Source: Rhizobiaceae bacterium
GTDB taxonomy: Bacteria > Pseudomonadota > Alphaproteobacteria > Rhizobiales > Rhizobiaceae
Assembly (NCBI GenBank): GCA_023953845.1
Contig: JAMLJC010000001.1
Span: forward strand, 1,798,001-1,862,000
DNA: 64,000 nt
Reading direction: 5' to 3'
The notes beneath the pieces were generated by a model, which was not told where the DNA came from, searched no databases, and was given only the letters and a program-made list of their open reading frames with translations. Shown here piece by piece: positions 8,707 through 17,936 of this stretch. Position numbers and translations under genes: made by a program. Each line of letters begins with the position of its first letter. The first letter of the stretch is position 1.

Positions 8707-9276
8707 CTAATGCGGCGACGTCTGTAGCGAACGGTTGATGGCGCGCGTCACCGACCATGCCGCCATGCCGTGCTCGGCGGCGATCTCGGCCGGCGTTGCG
8801 GTTCCTGCCACGATCCGGCAATGGGCTTCGAACAGCTCCACCTGCGTCAGCTTGGGCGGCCGGCCGAGGCGCACGCCCCGGCGGCGCGCGGCCGCAAGCC
8901 CTTGCTTGGTCCGTCGCGAGAGATTCCGCCGCTCGAACTCGGCCACCGCGCCCATAATCGTATAGACAAAATACCCCTCCGGTGTGGTGGTATCGATCTT
9001 CAGGCTGGCGATCCTGAACTCGACTCCGCGCTTTTGAAGCAGGTCCAGCTCGTTGAGGGCATCCTTGGCCGAACGGAAGGCGCGGTCGAGGTCCCAGACC
9101 ACCAGCATATCGCCGGGCTTCAGCGAGCGGATGACCTTCTGGTAGATCGGGCGCTTCCGGCTGACGGCTGACAAGGTTTCGACAAAGTATTCATCGCAGA
9201 TTTCCTTGAGGCCGTCGATCTGGCGGTCGGGCCGCTGCTCGCCCGTGGAGACGCGCATATATCCTATTTTTCTCAT
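8707..9276 (-). CDS. Serine recombinase/resolvase (Tn3-type)
   Basis: A 189-residue resolvase/invertase. The start at 9276 gives MRKIGYMRVST with catalytic Ser10; an upstream start at 9321 would add 15 residues outside the family. LVVWDLDRAFRS and the helix-E segment AVAEFERRNLSRRTKQGL are intact. The C-terminal helix-turn-helix (PAEIAAEHGMAAWSVTRAI) is present, so all domains are complete, unlike the fragment at 1680-2306. No transposase is next to it. It may act in plasmid- or element-dimer resolution. Confidence 0.9.
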   Translation of the reverse strand: MRKIGYMRVSTGEQRPDRQIDGLKEICDEYFVETLSAVSRKRPIYQKVIRSLKPGDMLVVWDLDRAFRSAKDALNELDLLQKRGVEFRIASLKIDTTTPEGYFVYTIMGAVAEFERRNLSRRTKQGLAAARRRGVRLGRPPKLTQVELFEAHCRIVAGTATPAEIAAEHGMAAWSVTRAINRSLQTSPH

Positions 9277-9463
9277 GTTTTTCAGTGCCTTATAATTATC
9301 ATTCTGGCACCCCTCGGTCACACAATTGACCCTTTTCGTGTCCCTGTTTCCTGCCTCGGTTATCCGGAATGACTGCTTTGCAGTCGCCCATATTTACTCT
9401 CATTTCTACTATATTATAGCAAATTCTTACACATTATGAAAATTTCAACAGAATCGGTCGTTT
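9277..9463. other. AT-rich intergenic region upstream of resolvase
   Basis: Clearly AT-richer than its surroundings and placed where a resolvase res site would normally lie. It contains the small inverted repeat GACTGC-ttt-GCAGTC at 9371-9385. A res site is plausible but I could not identify the three subsites. Promoters for the divergent genes must also lie here. Confidence 0.3.
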
Positions 9464-9823
9464 ATGTTGAAGCAAAAGCCGATAAATATACTGGCAGGCG
9501 GTCTGATCGCCGGATCGGTGCTGGCAAATGGCAACATGGCCACCGCGCAGGTGATGACGGCCGGTGTCATCGTGGAAAAAATGGAAGCGGATGAACTAGC
9601 CGGCTTCATAAGCGGGGTTATTGAAGGTCTGGCTTACGCACGTTTTCGCAAGGACACGATTGCCGCTGGCAGCAAGGACGAGCGTGGCATGAACTGCATC
9701 TACAATTGGTACTACGCAAGTAACGACCAGCCCGCCGGCATTCTGGCGACGTTTCGCAAATACCCTGATCGGATGCCAGGCACCATCGTCGCGTTGATGG
9801 TCAAGCAGGAGTGTGGCGAATGA
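9464..9823 (+). CDS. Exported small protein, unknown function
   Basis: A 119-residue protein with a signal peptide (residues 1-28, ending MATAQ). The mature part has the pattern FISGVIEGLAYARF, then a Cys in GMNCIYNWYY, then ILATFRKYPDRMPG and a final Cys (KQECGE). Two Cys residues could form a disulfide in the periplasm. The layout loosely recalls small periplasmic Rap1a/Tai-type immunity proteins, but this is only an impression. It is translationally coupled to the next gene. The pair is probably part of the conjugative element backbone. Confidence 0.6.
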   Translation: MLKQKPINILAGGLIAGSVLANGNMATAQVMTAGVIVEKMEADELAGFISGVIEGLAYARFRKDTIAAGSKDERGMNCIYNWYYASNDQPAGILATFRKYPDRMPGTIVALMVKQECGE

Positions 9824-10563
9824 CGGGCACGAGCGCAGCCGGGTTGCTGAGCAGGGAGTTCGCCCACCGTGTCGATGCGGCGCATTTCCAACGCTTCCTG
9901 CAACGACAGCTTGACGAGCAGAAAAAGCGTGACCGTAAGGAAGACGTCGCGCAGGCATCCGACGGTCTGGACATGGCCGTTGCGGTTCTCACCACGGCTG
10001 AAACCGTCCACTTCCGGGCGGACCTCGATCGTCTGGATACCGCCACGGTCGCCGCATTGCAGGACAACCTGGAGCGGCAGTCATACGCCCGTGAGCAATT
10101 GGATGACATGCTGGACAGAGCCTATGTCCTGCCGGACGGCCGCCGGGTGTTCAAGACCGAGGACGGTATGCGCGTCTTCGATGAATACGGCGTCGAGATC
10201 GGCCCCGACATCATCGACCCCGACATGATCGCGGACGGCGCGCCTCGTTGGGAAGGGTACGACGCTAAGAAAAAGTTCCTGAAATCCCTGGAATGTGAAC
10301 AGGCCGAAATCCTCGCCTATCAGGCGAAGCTGGACGAGGCCCGTGAACGTCTCGACTCCGGCAAGATGACACGCGAGGAACATGACCGCTTCCGCGAGGA
10401 ACTGAAGGCGGAAATGCCCGACGCCGTGCGCCAGCAAATCCCCGAACTCGCCGATGATCCGAAAGCCGCCGTCGCCGCGTCTGCCGCCAAGGCTGCCGAA
10501 CTCGACTTCTCCGGCGATGTAGCGCCGTCAAGGCCGGCGGCCAACGGTTTCGCGCCCGGCTAA
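9820..10563 (+). CDS. Helical hypothetical protein coupled to exported protein
   Basis: A 247-residue cytoplasmic protein beginning at ATG 9820, which overlaps the previous stop (ATGA). It is rich in charged helices, with probable coiled coils at about 20-90 and 155-215. A central conserved-looking block is YVLPDGRRVFKTEDGMRVFD. There is no membrane segment. It is followed by a strong hairpin terminator. I do not recognise the family. The tight coupling suggests a shared role with the exported partner. Confidence 0.6.
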   Translation: MTGTSAAGLLSREFAHRVDAAHFQRFLQRQLDEQKKRDRKEDVAQASDGLDMAVAVLTTAETVHFRADLDRLDTATVAALQDNLERQSYAREQLDDMLDRAYVLPDGRRVFKTEDGMRVFDEYGVEIGPDIIDPDMIADGAPRWEGYDAKKKFLKSLECEQAEILAYQAKLDEARERLDSGKMTREEHDRFREELKAEMPDAVRQQIPELADDPKAAVAASAAKAAELDFSGDVAPSRPAANGFAPG

Positions 10564-10587
10564 CTCCGTGCGCGAATTTACCCGGTG

Positions 10588-10633
10588 ATTCCGGTCCCGT
10601 CGCTCCACACACGACACACGACGGGACCGGAAT
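10588..10633 (+). terminator. 15-bp hairpin terminator
   Basis: A perfect 15-bp inverted repeat (ATTCCGGTCCCGTCG and its complement) around a 16-nt loop, starting 25 bp after the stop at 10563 and followed by a short T-rich stretch. It ends the 9464-10563 transcription unit and could work in both directions. Confidence 0.75.
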
Positions 10634-10691
10634 TTCTATCCCGTCAGGCGCATCGCGCTCGATTCCGTCTATCTCACAAGCGAGCACACCA

Positions 10692-11483
10692 GTGTTGAGT
10701 CTCTGCATAAAGGCGATCGCATCTCCGGGGTTTCGCAGTTTCGTCTTCTACACGCTCCTGTTCGCGATCCTCACATGCGCGATAGCCTGGCTGCCTTTGT
10801 GGTACTTCTCGATCTCCCGATTTCCTCTCCTGCTGATTTTTTCCGTGTTGCTGATCGTCTTCGCGCCGCTGCGCGCCGGATATCAGATTTATGTGTGGAT
10901 TTCCGGGGCGAAGTCGATTGCTGACAAGGATGAGTTTCCGGTGCCTGAAGCCAACGAAGAGCGCCTGGAACTGGCCCGAAAATACTACGACTATTTCCGC
11001 GACGAGATAAAACGCGAGGACGAGATTACTCATCAGCGGGTGACATGGACCACGACCTTTCAGGGATTCATTATCTCCGCCATGACGCTGTTGCTGATCC
11101 TCGATTGGGACGGAACCCGGAAGATCGTGCCACTGGGCCGCCTGTCCCTGTTCGCGATCGGCATGATGGGCGTGTCCATCGGTCTCGTATCCTTCATGGG
11201 GATACTGGCGTCGAGGCGCTCGACAACGGACGCCATTACCGCCTGGGACCGGCGAAACGCGCAGTGGGGACTATATTCGCAATGTGTCCCGCAGGCTCAT
11301 GGACAGCAGACCGCTTTTTCCGGCGGGCACACTTTCGCGGTGCTGATGCCGGCGCTCTTCATCCTCATCTGGACGCTGTTCCTAGCCGGCTATGCCCTGC
11401 TTTCCTACTTCACTTGGATCGAGCCGTGCCTTGATAGGAGCGAGATCTTCCGCTGCATGTTCATCCGGTCGCAGACGAATTGA
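10692..11483 (+). CDS. Five-span inner membrane protein, unknown
   Basis: A 263-residue membrane protein with hydrophobic spans near residues 15-35, 43-62, 125-142, 153-175 and 220-245. A cytoplasmic charged segment (75-120) ends in EDEITHQRVTWTTTFQGF. A similar 'hQRhTWhhthQGF' turn before a helix is common in a family of uncharacterised bacterial membrane proteins. The start is GTG at 10692 with a weak ribosome-binding site. It stands alone between a terminator and an AT-rich gap. Confidence 0.6.
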   Translation: MLSLCIKAIASPGFRSFVFYTLLFAILTCAIAWLPLWYFSISRFPLLLIFSVLLIVFAPLRAGYQIYVWISGAKSIADKDEFPVPEANEERLELARKYYDYFRDEIKREDEITHQRVTWTTTFQGFIISAMTLLLILDWDGTRKIVPLGRLSLFAIGMMGVSIGLVSFMGILASRRSTTDAITAWDRRNAQWGLYSQCVPQAHGQQTAFSGGHTFAVLMPALFILIWTLFLAGYALLSYFTWIEPCLDRSEIFRCMFIRSQTN

Positions 11484-12051
11484 GTGTTTCGTAGGTCGCT
11501 TGATAAGTACAATGGCGGGTTTCCAGCTATCATTCTTGGCGAGAATCTGGCGGGAAAATATTGGCTCCATCCTCGCTTTTTCACGGAGAAAATCGTTTCC
11601 GTTCTCTCGGCTTGGTTTTATGATTTGTGAATTCCTCCTTTAGGCTATTCAAAATGAATAGAAATGACAATAATGCGAAACGACGGTCCAAAATAAGCCA
11701 TCGCGATCGAAATAATTTTAGATTATTTTATTGTTAGAAACAATTAGCATTCGTAATTTTATACTTCTCAATCAGGAATGCCATTCTCAATGCCTTGTCC
11801 ATCTCTCGGAGCGTCGAACTGTCTCGCTGCGCCTGGAAGCGGCGACGCTGTTGCTGGAGGACTCAGAGAATTGATCAATATTGGCGCGACGTGAAATAGC
11901 CCTTTGATCTCAACAAGGTTACGCTGGCGAGCGTCGTCTTTCCTTCTCCGATTTGCCATAATCTGCAAAGGATGGAATAACCGCACCCTGTACCCTGATG
12001 GAGGAACGTGTCCGAATTGGCCTTTGGACAGGAAATCGAAAGGAATTGCCG
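11484..12051. other. AT-rich gap with possible decayed gene
   Basis: The stretch at about 11640-11780 is the most AT-rich in the window and holds no convincing frame. On the minus strand at 11760-11965, short pieces in one frame read like a P-loop (GEGKTTLAS) and a helical tail (LREMDKALRMAFLIEK), interrupted by stops. This may be a decayed ATPase-like gene, but support is weak. The promoter of the BCCT gene should lie at the right end. Confidence 0.3.
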
Positions 12052-13635
12052 ATGAGTTTACCGAGCGAAACCGACTATGAGGTCGGCCAGGACAACGTCG
12101 AGATATTCGGACTCGACATACATAATCCGGTCTTTTTCGTCTCCGGCGGTATCATCGTGCTTTTCGTGTTCTTCGCCGCGATTTTTCATGGACCGGCGTC
12201 TGAATTTTTTGGATGGCTTCGTCCTGCCGTCACAGATTCGTTCGACTGGTTCCTGGCGATATCGGCCAATATCTTCGTGATCTTCTGCATCGTCCTGATT
12301 TTCACGCCGTTCGGCAGCATTCGGCTCGGCGGCAAGGACGCCACACCGGACTTCACCTATACCGGCTGGTTCGCGATGCTGTTCGCTGCCGGCATGGGCA
12401 TCGGATTGATGTTTTACGGCGTTTCCGAGCCGGTTTCACACTTCACCTCCTCCTTCGCAGCCAATGCCGGGACGCCGGAAAGCTGGGCGCCGCTGTCGGG
12501 CGCGGCCAGCGACGCCGAAGCCGCGCGCAGGCTCGGCATGGCTGCGACCATCTTCCACTGGGGCCTGCACCCATGGGCGATCTATGCCGTCGTCGGCCTT
12601 GCACTGGCGTTCTTCGCCTATAATCGCGGGCTACCGCTGACCATCCGTTCCGCCTTTTATCCTTTGTTGGGCGAGCGCGTATGGGGCTGGCCCGGCCACA
12701 TCATCGACGTGCTTGCCGTCTTCGCGACCCTGTTCGGCCTGGCGACGTCTCTCGGCATCGGCGCGGAGCAGGCCAATGCCGGCCTCAATCACCTGTTCGG
12801 CCTGCCGGTCACCGATATTTCCAAGGTGCTGCTGATCATCGGCATTACAGGCATCGCGCTTTTCTCGGTGGTTGCCGGCCTCGACGCAGGCGTCAAGCGG
12901 CTGAGCGAAATCAACATGGCGCTTGCGGCGCTACTGCTTCTATTCGTTATCCTCGTCGGGCCGACCCTGGCCATCATCACCGGCTTCTTCGACTATCTCG
13001 CCGCCTACGTAGTCAATCTTCCCGCGCTCTCCAATCCATTTGGACGAACCGACCAGCACTTCTTCGACGGCTGGACGGCCTTCTACTGGGCGTGGTGGAT
13101 ATCGTGGTCGCCCTTCGTTGGCATGTTCATCGCCCGCGTTTCGCGCGGCAGGACGGTGCGGGAGTTCCTGATCTGCGTACTGCTGATCCCGTCGGCGGTC
13201 TGCATATTGTGGATGACGACCTTTGGCACGGCCGCCCTCAACCAGATCATCGAGCAGGGTTCGAGCGCGATTGCCGATGCGTCGCTGGAATTGCAGCTCT
13301 TCATCATGCTCGAAGGCCTGCCGCTTGCCGCGATCTCGTCGTTCATTGGCATCGTCCTCGTGGTGGTTTTCTTCGTCACCTCGTCCGATTCCGGTTCCCT
13401 GGTGATCGACACCATCACCGCGGGCGGCAAGGTGGACGCGCCCGTTCCGCAGCGCGTATTCTGGGCGATCTTCGAGGGACTGGTGGCAATCGTGCTTCTG
13501 CTGGCCGGCGGGCTCGCTGCCTTGCAGGCTGCCGCCATCACCACGGGCATACCGTTCGCGCTGGTGCTGCTCGGCATGTGCGTCGCCATCTGGAAGGGGC
13601 TCTCCTCGGAGAGAGCCGCATTGCAGAGCGCCTGA
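12052..13635 (+). CDS. BCCT-family betaine/choline/carnitine transporter
   Basis: A secondary transporter of 527 residues with about 12 transmembrane helices. The family signature GWTAFYWAWWISWSPFVG and the loop ARVSRGRTVREF are complete. The GMGIGLMFYGVSEP motif of helix 3 is also present. The ATG at 12052 is used because an aaagga site precedes it and family homology starts there. It probably takes up glycine betaine or a related osmoprotectant with Na+ or H+. It is followed by an XRE regulator and a mechanosensitive channel gene, which suggests an osmotic response group. Confidence 0.92.
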   Translation: MSLPSETDYEVGQDNVEIFGLDIHNPVFFVSGGIIVLFVFFAAIFHGPASEFFGWLRPAVTDSFDWFLAISANIFVIFCIVLIFTPFGSIRLGGKDATPDFTYTGWFAMLFAAGMGIGLMFYGVSEPVSHFTSSFAANAGTPESWAPLSGAASDAEAARRLGMAATIFHWGLHPWAIYAVVGLALAFFAYNRGLPLTIRSAFYPLLGERVWGWPGHIIDVLAVFATLFGLATSLGIGAEQANAGLNHLFGLPVTDISKVLLIIGITGIALFSVVAGLDAGVKRLSEINMALAALLLLFVILVGPTLAIITGFFDYLAAYVVNLPALSNPFGRTDQHFFDGWTAFYWAWWISWSPFVGMFIARVSRGRTVREFLICVLLIPSAVCILWMTTFGTAALNQIIEQGSSAIADASLELQLFIMLEGLPLAAISSFIGIVLVVVFFVTSSDSGSLVIDTITAGGKVDAPVPQRVFWAIFEGLVAIVLLLAGGLAALQAAAITTGIPFALVLLGMCVAIWKGLSSERAALQSA

Positions 13636-13727
13636 GACAACCCTCCTTTGCACGCACAGGCCTGCCGCGCGCCTGCGCGTCGGGTCCATGCTGCTTTTTC
13701 CAGATTTGAACCAACGGAGAATGAATT

Positions 13728-14105
13728 ATGTTTGGCGATCACAATCCGCCCCATTGTGACGACACGCTCGGCGGCCGCATATCGCTGGCCCGCGAAGCAA
13801 AGGCGATTTCCGTGGAGGACGCGGCAAGGCGACTTGGCGTTCTTCCATCGAGCTGGAACGCCTGGGAATGCGACCGCTCTATTCCACGCGCAAACAGGCT
13901 GACGATGATGGCCGGCATCCTCGGCGTCAGCCCAACCTGGCTGCTGACCGGTCTCGGGGAAGGTCCCCTGGAACAGACGACCGACAGCGATCCGGGAGAC
14001 CTCAGGCAAGCAGTCCGTGAGATGTCGCAGGACATCGAGAACCTCAGCAGGCGTATGCGCGAACTCGCATCGCGCCTCGGGGGCGAGGCCGGCGCGGCGG
14101 CATAG
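13728..14105 (+). CDS. XRE-family HTH regulator
   Basis: A 125-residue protein. Residues 14-75 form a Cro/CI-type helix-turn-helix (LGGRISLAREAKAISVEDAA, then RRLGVLPSSWNAWE and LGVSPTWLLTG). A C-terminal amphipathic helix (90-118) probably serves for dimerisation. It sits between the BCCT transporter and the MscS-like channel and may regulate one or both. No operator was identified. Confidence 0.8.
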   Translation: MFGDHNPPHCDDTLGGRISLAREAKAISVEDAARRLGVLPSSWNAWECDRSIPRANRLTMMAGILGVSPTWLLTGLGEGPLEQTTDSDPGDLRQAVREMSQDIENLSRRMRELASRLGGEAGAAA

Positions 14106-14179
14106 GGCCGCTGCCAAAAGACGACCCTTTGGCGGTCGGCTCGCAAGGCCCGGCTGCACGTAGACTTCAGGACAGGACG

Positions 14180-15451
14180 ATGATCTCCAACCTCCCGGAA
14201 ATCCATCCGGCTCTCATGACTGGCGTAGCACTTGTCGCGCTCGTGCTCGCCGCGCTTTTCGCCAACTATGTGGTGAAGGCGCTGCTGGTCCGCGTGCTCA
14301 ATCGGGTGCTTTCGTACACCGCCTATGGCCGCGACCCCGAACTGCGCCGTCACGGCTTCATCGAGCGTCTGGCGAACGTCATGCCCGCCCTGGTGATCTC
14401 GACGGGCATCATGCTCGTGCCGAACCTTCCGGCCTTCGTTGCCGTGGTGGTCAGAAACGTCGCGAACGCCTTCATGATCCTCACCGTGGCGATGGCCATC
14501 GGCGCGGCCTTCAACATCGTCGACACTATCTATCACCGCAGGCCGGATGCGAAGCTCAAGCCGATCAAAGGCTATGTGCAGGTCGTCAAGATCGTCGTCT
14601 ACGTCATCGCGGCGCTGCTGATGATCGCCACGCTGATCGATCGGTCGCCGCTGATCCTGCTGTCCGGTCTCGGCGCCATGGCCGCCGTCCTCATCCTGGT
14701 GTTCCAGGACACGCTCCTGTCGCTTGTGGCCGGCATCCAGATATCGTCCACCGACATGGTGCGCGTCGGGGATTGGATCGAGATGCCCGGCCAGAACGCC
14801 GATGGCGACGTGATCGAGATCGCGCTGCACACGGTCAAGGTGCAGAACTTCGACAAGACCGTCACCACCTTGCCGATCCGCAAGCTGGTGACGGAGCCGT
14901 TCAAGAACTGGCGCGGCATGGAGGAGTCGGGCGGCAGGCGGATCAAGCGCGCGCTGAACATCGACCAGACGAGCATCCGCTTCCTCTCGCCGGAGGATCA
15001 CGAAAGGCTGGCGTCGTTCGGCCATCTGGAGACCTACCTGGCCGATAAGCAAACCGAGTTGGCCGAATGGAATGGCAAGCTCGGCGAGCGCGCGAAAGTT
15101 CCCGCCAACACGCGACGCGCCACCAATATCGGCACTTTCCGCGCCTATGTGGAAGCCTATTTATGCAATCATCCCGGCGTGCATCATGGCATGACGATCA
15201 TAGTGCGTCAGCTTCCTCCCGGTCCGGAGGGTCTGCCGCTGGAAATCTACTGCTTTACGAACACGACGGCCTGGGCGGCCTACGAGGGCATCCAGGCCGA
15301 CATATTCGACCACCTCTACGCCATCCTGCCGGAGTTCGGCCTGCGCGTCTTCCAGAGCCCGAGCGGACAGGACCTCCAGATTCTGTCTTCCGATCGGATC
15401 TCCTGGGATGCCGACGGCGACCGTGACGGAGCGAGCCCAAGCCGGCATTAA
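14180..15451 (+). CDS. MscS-family mechanosensitive channel (YbdG-like)
   Basis: A 423-residue membrane protein. It has about five N-terminal helices, then the MscS pore and beta domain near residues 165-250 (LVFQDTLLSLVAGIQIS, then VRVGDWIEMP). A long C-terminal cytoplasmic region has VTTLPIRKLVTEPFKNWRGM, the layout of the E. coli YbdG (MscM) branch. The start at 14180 has a gacagga site. It should release solutes on hypo-osmotic shock, the counterpart of the neighbouring betaine importer. Confidence 0.88.
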   Translation: MISNLPEIHPALMTGVALVALVLAALFANYVVKALLVRVLNRVLSYTAYGRDPELRRHGFIERLANVMPALVISTGIMLVPNLPAFVAVVVRNVANAFMILTVAMAIGAAFNIVDTIYHRRPDAKLKPIKGYVQVVKIVVYVIAALLMIATLIDRSPLILLSGLGAMAAVLILVFQDTLLSLVAGIQISSTDMVRVGDWIEMPGQNADGDVIEIALHTVKVQNFDKTVTTLPIRKLVTEPFKNWRGMEESGGRRIKRALNIDQTSIRFLSPEDHERLASFGHLETYLADKQTELAEWNGKLGERAKVPANTRRATNIGTFRAYVEAYLCNHPGVHHGMTIIVRQLPPGPEGLPLEIYCFTNTTAWAAYEGIQADIFDHLYAILPEFGLRVFQSPSGQDLQILSSDRISWDADGDRDGASPSRH

Positions 15452-15566
15452 GCGACGCCGTTTGGCCTGAATGATCTTGCGCGGCGCAGAGGAGTGCGGT
15501 GGATTCGCCTTGCACCTCCGGCGTCAACGGTGCATGTCCTTGTCTACATAGAGGGAGAAGACTGTA

Positions 15567-16916
15567 GTGCGGCGGCCCGCAACCCGGATCGGCCTCGTCC
15601 GACGCTCCCGCGCGATGGTGATTTCGCCACGAGTCTGGAAACCCCGGCTGGTATTCTGGGCGGGCGCCCTGGCGGTCGGCGTCGGCAGCGCCGCCTTCGC
15701 CCATCTCGCCGACGAGGCGCAGGCGTTGTTCTTTCTAGCCGTCGGCGGTGAGGGTTGGCGGCGCTTCCTGCCGCTGGTCCTGACGCCCGCCGGATTCGTG
15801 GTTTGCGCCTATATGGCGTTTCGCTTCTTTCCCGGCTCGCAGGGCAGCGGCATTCCGCAGGCGATCGCCGCCCGGCATCTGCGCGACGATCGGGAGCGCA
15901 GCCGTTTTCTGTCGCTCAGGATGGTGTTCGGCAAGATCGCCCTCACCATCTGCGGGCTCTTGTGCGGAGCCTCGATCGGCCGGGAGGGGCCGACGGTGCA
16001 GGTCGGCGCATCGATCATGCTGCAGGCTGCCCGCTGGGGCGGCATGGCGCAGGCGCGCGGCCTGATCCTCGCAGGCTCCGCCGCCGGCATCGCCGCCGCA
16101 TTCAACACGCCGCTGGCCGGCATCGTGTTCGCCATAGAGGAGATGGGCCGCGCCTATCAGGCGCGCACGAACGGCCTGATCCTTTCGGCCGTCATACTCG
16201 CGGGCCTGGCCTCGCTGGCGATTGTCGGCAACTACACCTATTTCGGCGTTACGCGCGCGACCGCGAGCTTTCCGGGAGACTGGCCTCTCGTATTCGCATG
16301 CGGCGTCACAGGCGGCGCGTTGGGGGCGGTCTTCTCCAGCGTGACCCTTCGGATCACGCGCCGCATCCGGCGCTGGCGTACTCACGATCCGTTCGGCCGG
16401 ACCCTGCTGGTCGCGAGCTGCGCGGGTCTGCTCGTCGCGCTTGTCGGCGTGGCCTGTGGCGGATCGACCTTCGGAACCGGCTACGCCGAGGCGCGCGGCG
16501 CGATAGAGGGCGGGCAACTGCCGGTTTTCTACTTCCTCGCCAAGTTCACGGTCACCCTCGCATCCACAGTCTCGGGCATTCCGGGCGGACTGTTCGCGCC
16601 TTCGCTTTCAGTCGGCGCCGGGCTGGGGTCGACCATCGGCATGGCGCTCGGGTCCGACATAGGGCTCGCCGCCATCCTCGGCATGGCCGGCTACTTCGCC
16701 GGCGTGGTGCAGGCGCCGATGACCGCCTTCGTGATCATCCTTGAGATGACCGGCAACCATGACAATGTGATACCGCTGATGGCCGCCTCGATGCTCGGCT
16801 ACGGCACGGCGCGGCTGATCTCGCGGGAGCCGCTCTATCACGCCCTTTCACGATTGTTCATCGCGGACGAACTACGTCGGAGCCGGACCGAGGTTATATC
16901 GACCGCAACCCGTTGA
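15567..16916 (+). CDS. clcA: ClC-family chloride channel/antiporter
   Basis: A 449-residue ClC protein. The anion-selectivity motifs are visible: GSGIPQ near residue 93, GREGPTVQ with the gating Glu near residue 138, and GGLFAPSLSVGAGLG near residue 340. The EE pair in FAIEEMGR supplies the internal proton glutamate of exchangers, so H+/Cl- antiport is more likely than a channel. There is no C-terminal CBS domain. The GTG at 15567 has a strong gggagaag site; ATG at 15615 is an alternative start. Confidence 0.88.
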   Translation: MRRPATRIGLVRRSRAMVISPRVWKPRLVFWAGALAVGVGSAAFAHLADEAQALFFLAVGGEGWRRFLPLVLTPAGFVVCAYMAFRFFPGSQGSGIPQAIAARHLRDDRERSRFLSLRMVFGKIALTICGLLCGASIGREGPTVQVGASIMLQAARWGGMAQARGLILAGSAAGIAAAFNTPLAGIVFAIEEMGRAYQARTNGLILSAVILAGLASLAIVGNYTYFGVTRATASFPGDWPLVFACGVTGGALGAVFSSVTLRITRRIRRWRTHDPFGRTLLVASCAGLLVALVGVACGGSTFGTGYAEARGAIEGGQLPVFYFLAKFTVTLASTVSGIPGGLFAPSLSVGAGLGSTIGMALGSDIGLAAILGMAGYFAGVVQAPMTAFVIILEMTGNHDNVIPLMAASMLGYGTARLISREPLYHALSRLFIADELRRSRTEVISTATR

Positions 16917-17039
16917 ATTTCCGCCGCCGCACCGCAATGTCGAATGAAGAAAATCGGATACCACGTCAGAAGATACGATCTCTGCAGGTCTCAGAGTCTG
17001 GTGCGAGTCTCTTACGCCGTTCTGGCCTAGGCGACTATG

Positions 17040-17177
17040 TTAGACATAGTGCGAGCCGATGGCGTAGACCATCGTCGCAACGGCGAAAGCGACCACAATC
17101 GCTCCAAGCACGGTTCCGATCTTCTCCGGCAGACCGTAAGGCGTTTCCGCTGTGTCCTTTGGACGATATCTTGCCAT
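17040..17177 (-). CDS. 45-aa single-span membrane protein
   Basis: A small protein with a strong ggagg site before the ATG at 17177. The polar N-terminus (MARYRPKDTAETPYGLPEKI) precedes one hydrophobic span (VLGAIVVAFAVATMVYAI) and a short tail GSHYV. A paralogue lacking the span is found at 27607-27696, which supports that this is a real gene. Function is unknown. Confidence 0.65.
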   Translation of the reverse strand: MARYRPKDTAETPYGLPEKIGTVLGAIVVAFAVATMVYAIGSHYV

Positions 17178-17297
17178 GAGAACTCCTCCAATCTCGTGAC
17201 GTTCGATCGGCATTAAACCACGAGAGCAGGCCGGGCTAAAGACGGAGATTGGTCGCGAGACTTTTGTGAGGCGCACGCCTATCTGCGAGCCAGCTTG

Positions 17298-17936
17298 TCA
17301 CCAGCGCGCGATGCGCGGGGCGGCGAGTGCGCCGAGAATAGCAAGACCGGCGACCGCGATCGTATACCACGTCGCGACGAACAGCGGGGAATCGTCGGTG
17401 CAGTGCATCGCGTAGAAAGTGGCCGCGATGCCCCCAGCAAGAAGACCGGCCACTGCTCCGGCAAGCGCGGGACGCGTCGGCGCCCCATGGCGCAGAGCGA
17501 GTAGGAAGACAGTCAGTGGGCCGAAGCCGATCAGCGGGATATAGGTAAGGCAGACAATAGCGTTGCTGCCGACCAGCCGGGCGCTCCATTGGCCGGGAGG
17601 AACAACTGCCATTTCGATCACAACCGCGGCAAGGAGCAGAAGCGGCGCCGCCGCGAGAACGACGATGGCCGCACTGCCGGCGGCGACGGGGCGCGCGAGA
17701 GCCGCAAGCGCCACGAATGCGCTGGCCGCAAGGAAAATGGCAACGGCCGGCTTCAGCAAAAAGCGGACAGTTTCCACGGCGCTTGCAATATCGGGCCGAG
17801 GACCGATCATCGCGAAGAAAACCACCGCCGCGACCGCGACGGCGGCCGTTACCGACACACGCCAGGCCCGTCCCATCGACATTGCGGGGGCGGATGTGTC
17901 GGTGGCGATCGCCTTGATGAGATCTTCCGTCTTCAT
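17298..17936 (-). CDS. nrsF: NrsF-type anti-sigma factor (DUF1109)
   Basis: A 212-residue membrane protein with six predicted spans and a short cytoplasmic N-terminus (MKTEDLIKAIATD) that would bind the sigma factor. Two Cys residues, 119 (AIVCLTY) and 169 (YAMHCTDD), are 50 residues apart. The same spacing is found for the two Cys needed for metal-stress sensing in Caulobacter NrsF. Its ATG overlaps the sigma-factor stop (ATGA). It should hold sigma-F inactive until released by heavy-metal stress. Confidence 0.9.
   Translation of the reverse strand: MKTEDLIKAIATDTSAPAMSMGRAWRVSVTAAVAVAAVVFFAMIGPRPDIASAVETVRFLLKPAVAIFLAASAFVALAALARPVAAGSAAIVVLAAAPLLLLAAVVIEMAVVPPGQWSARLVGSNAIVCLTYIPLIGFGPLTVFLLALRHGAPTRPALAGAVAGLLAGGIAATFYAMHCTDDSPLFVATWYTIAVAGLAILGALAAPRIARW

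Noticed and set aside
11760..11965. Possible ParA-like ATPase remnant on the minus strand
   Set aside because: Only a GEGKTTL-like stretch and a helical tail are seen, in frames broken by stops. This is too little to call a pseudogene.
13739..15052. 437-codon minus-strand frame opposite the MscS-like gene
   Set aside because: His/Arg/Asp-rich shadow frame. The plus strand encodes a clear membrane channel.
17034..17050. Inverted repeat ACTATGT-tag-ACATAGT at the end of the 45-aa gene
   Set aside because: Short, AT-containing stem with no T-run; not enough for a terminator call.
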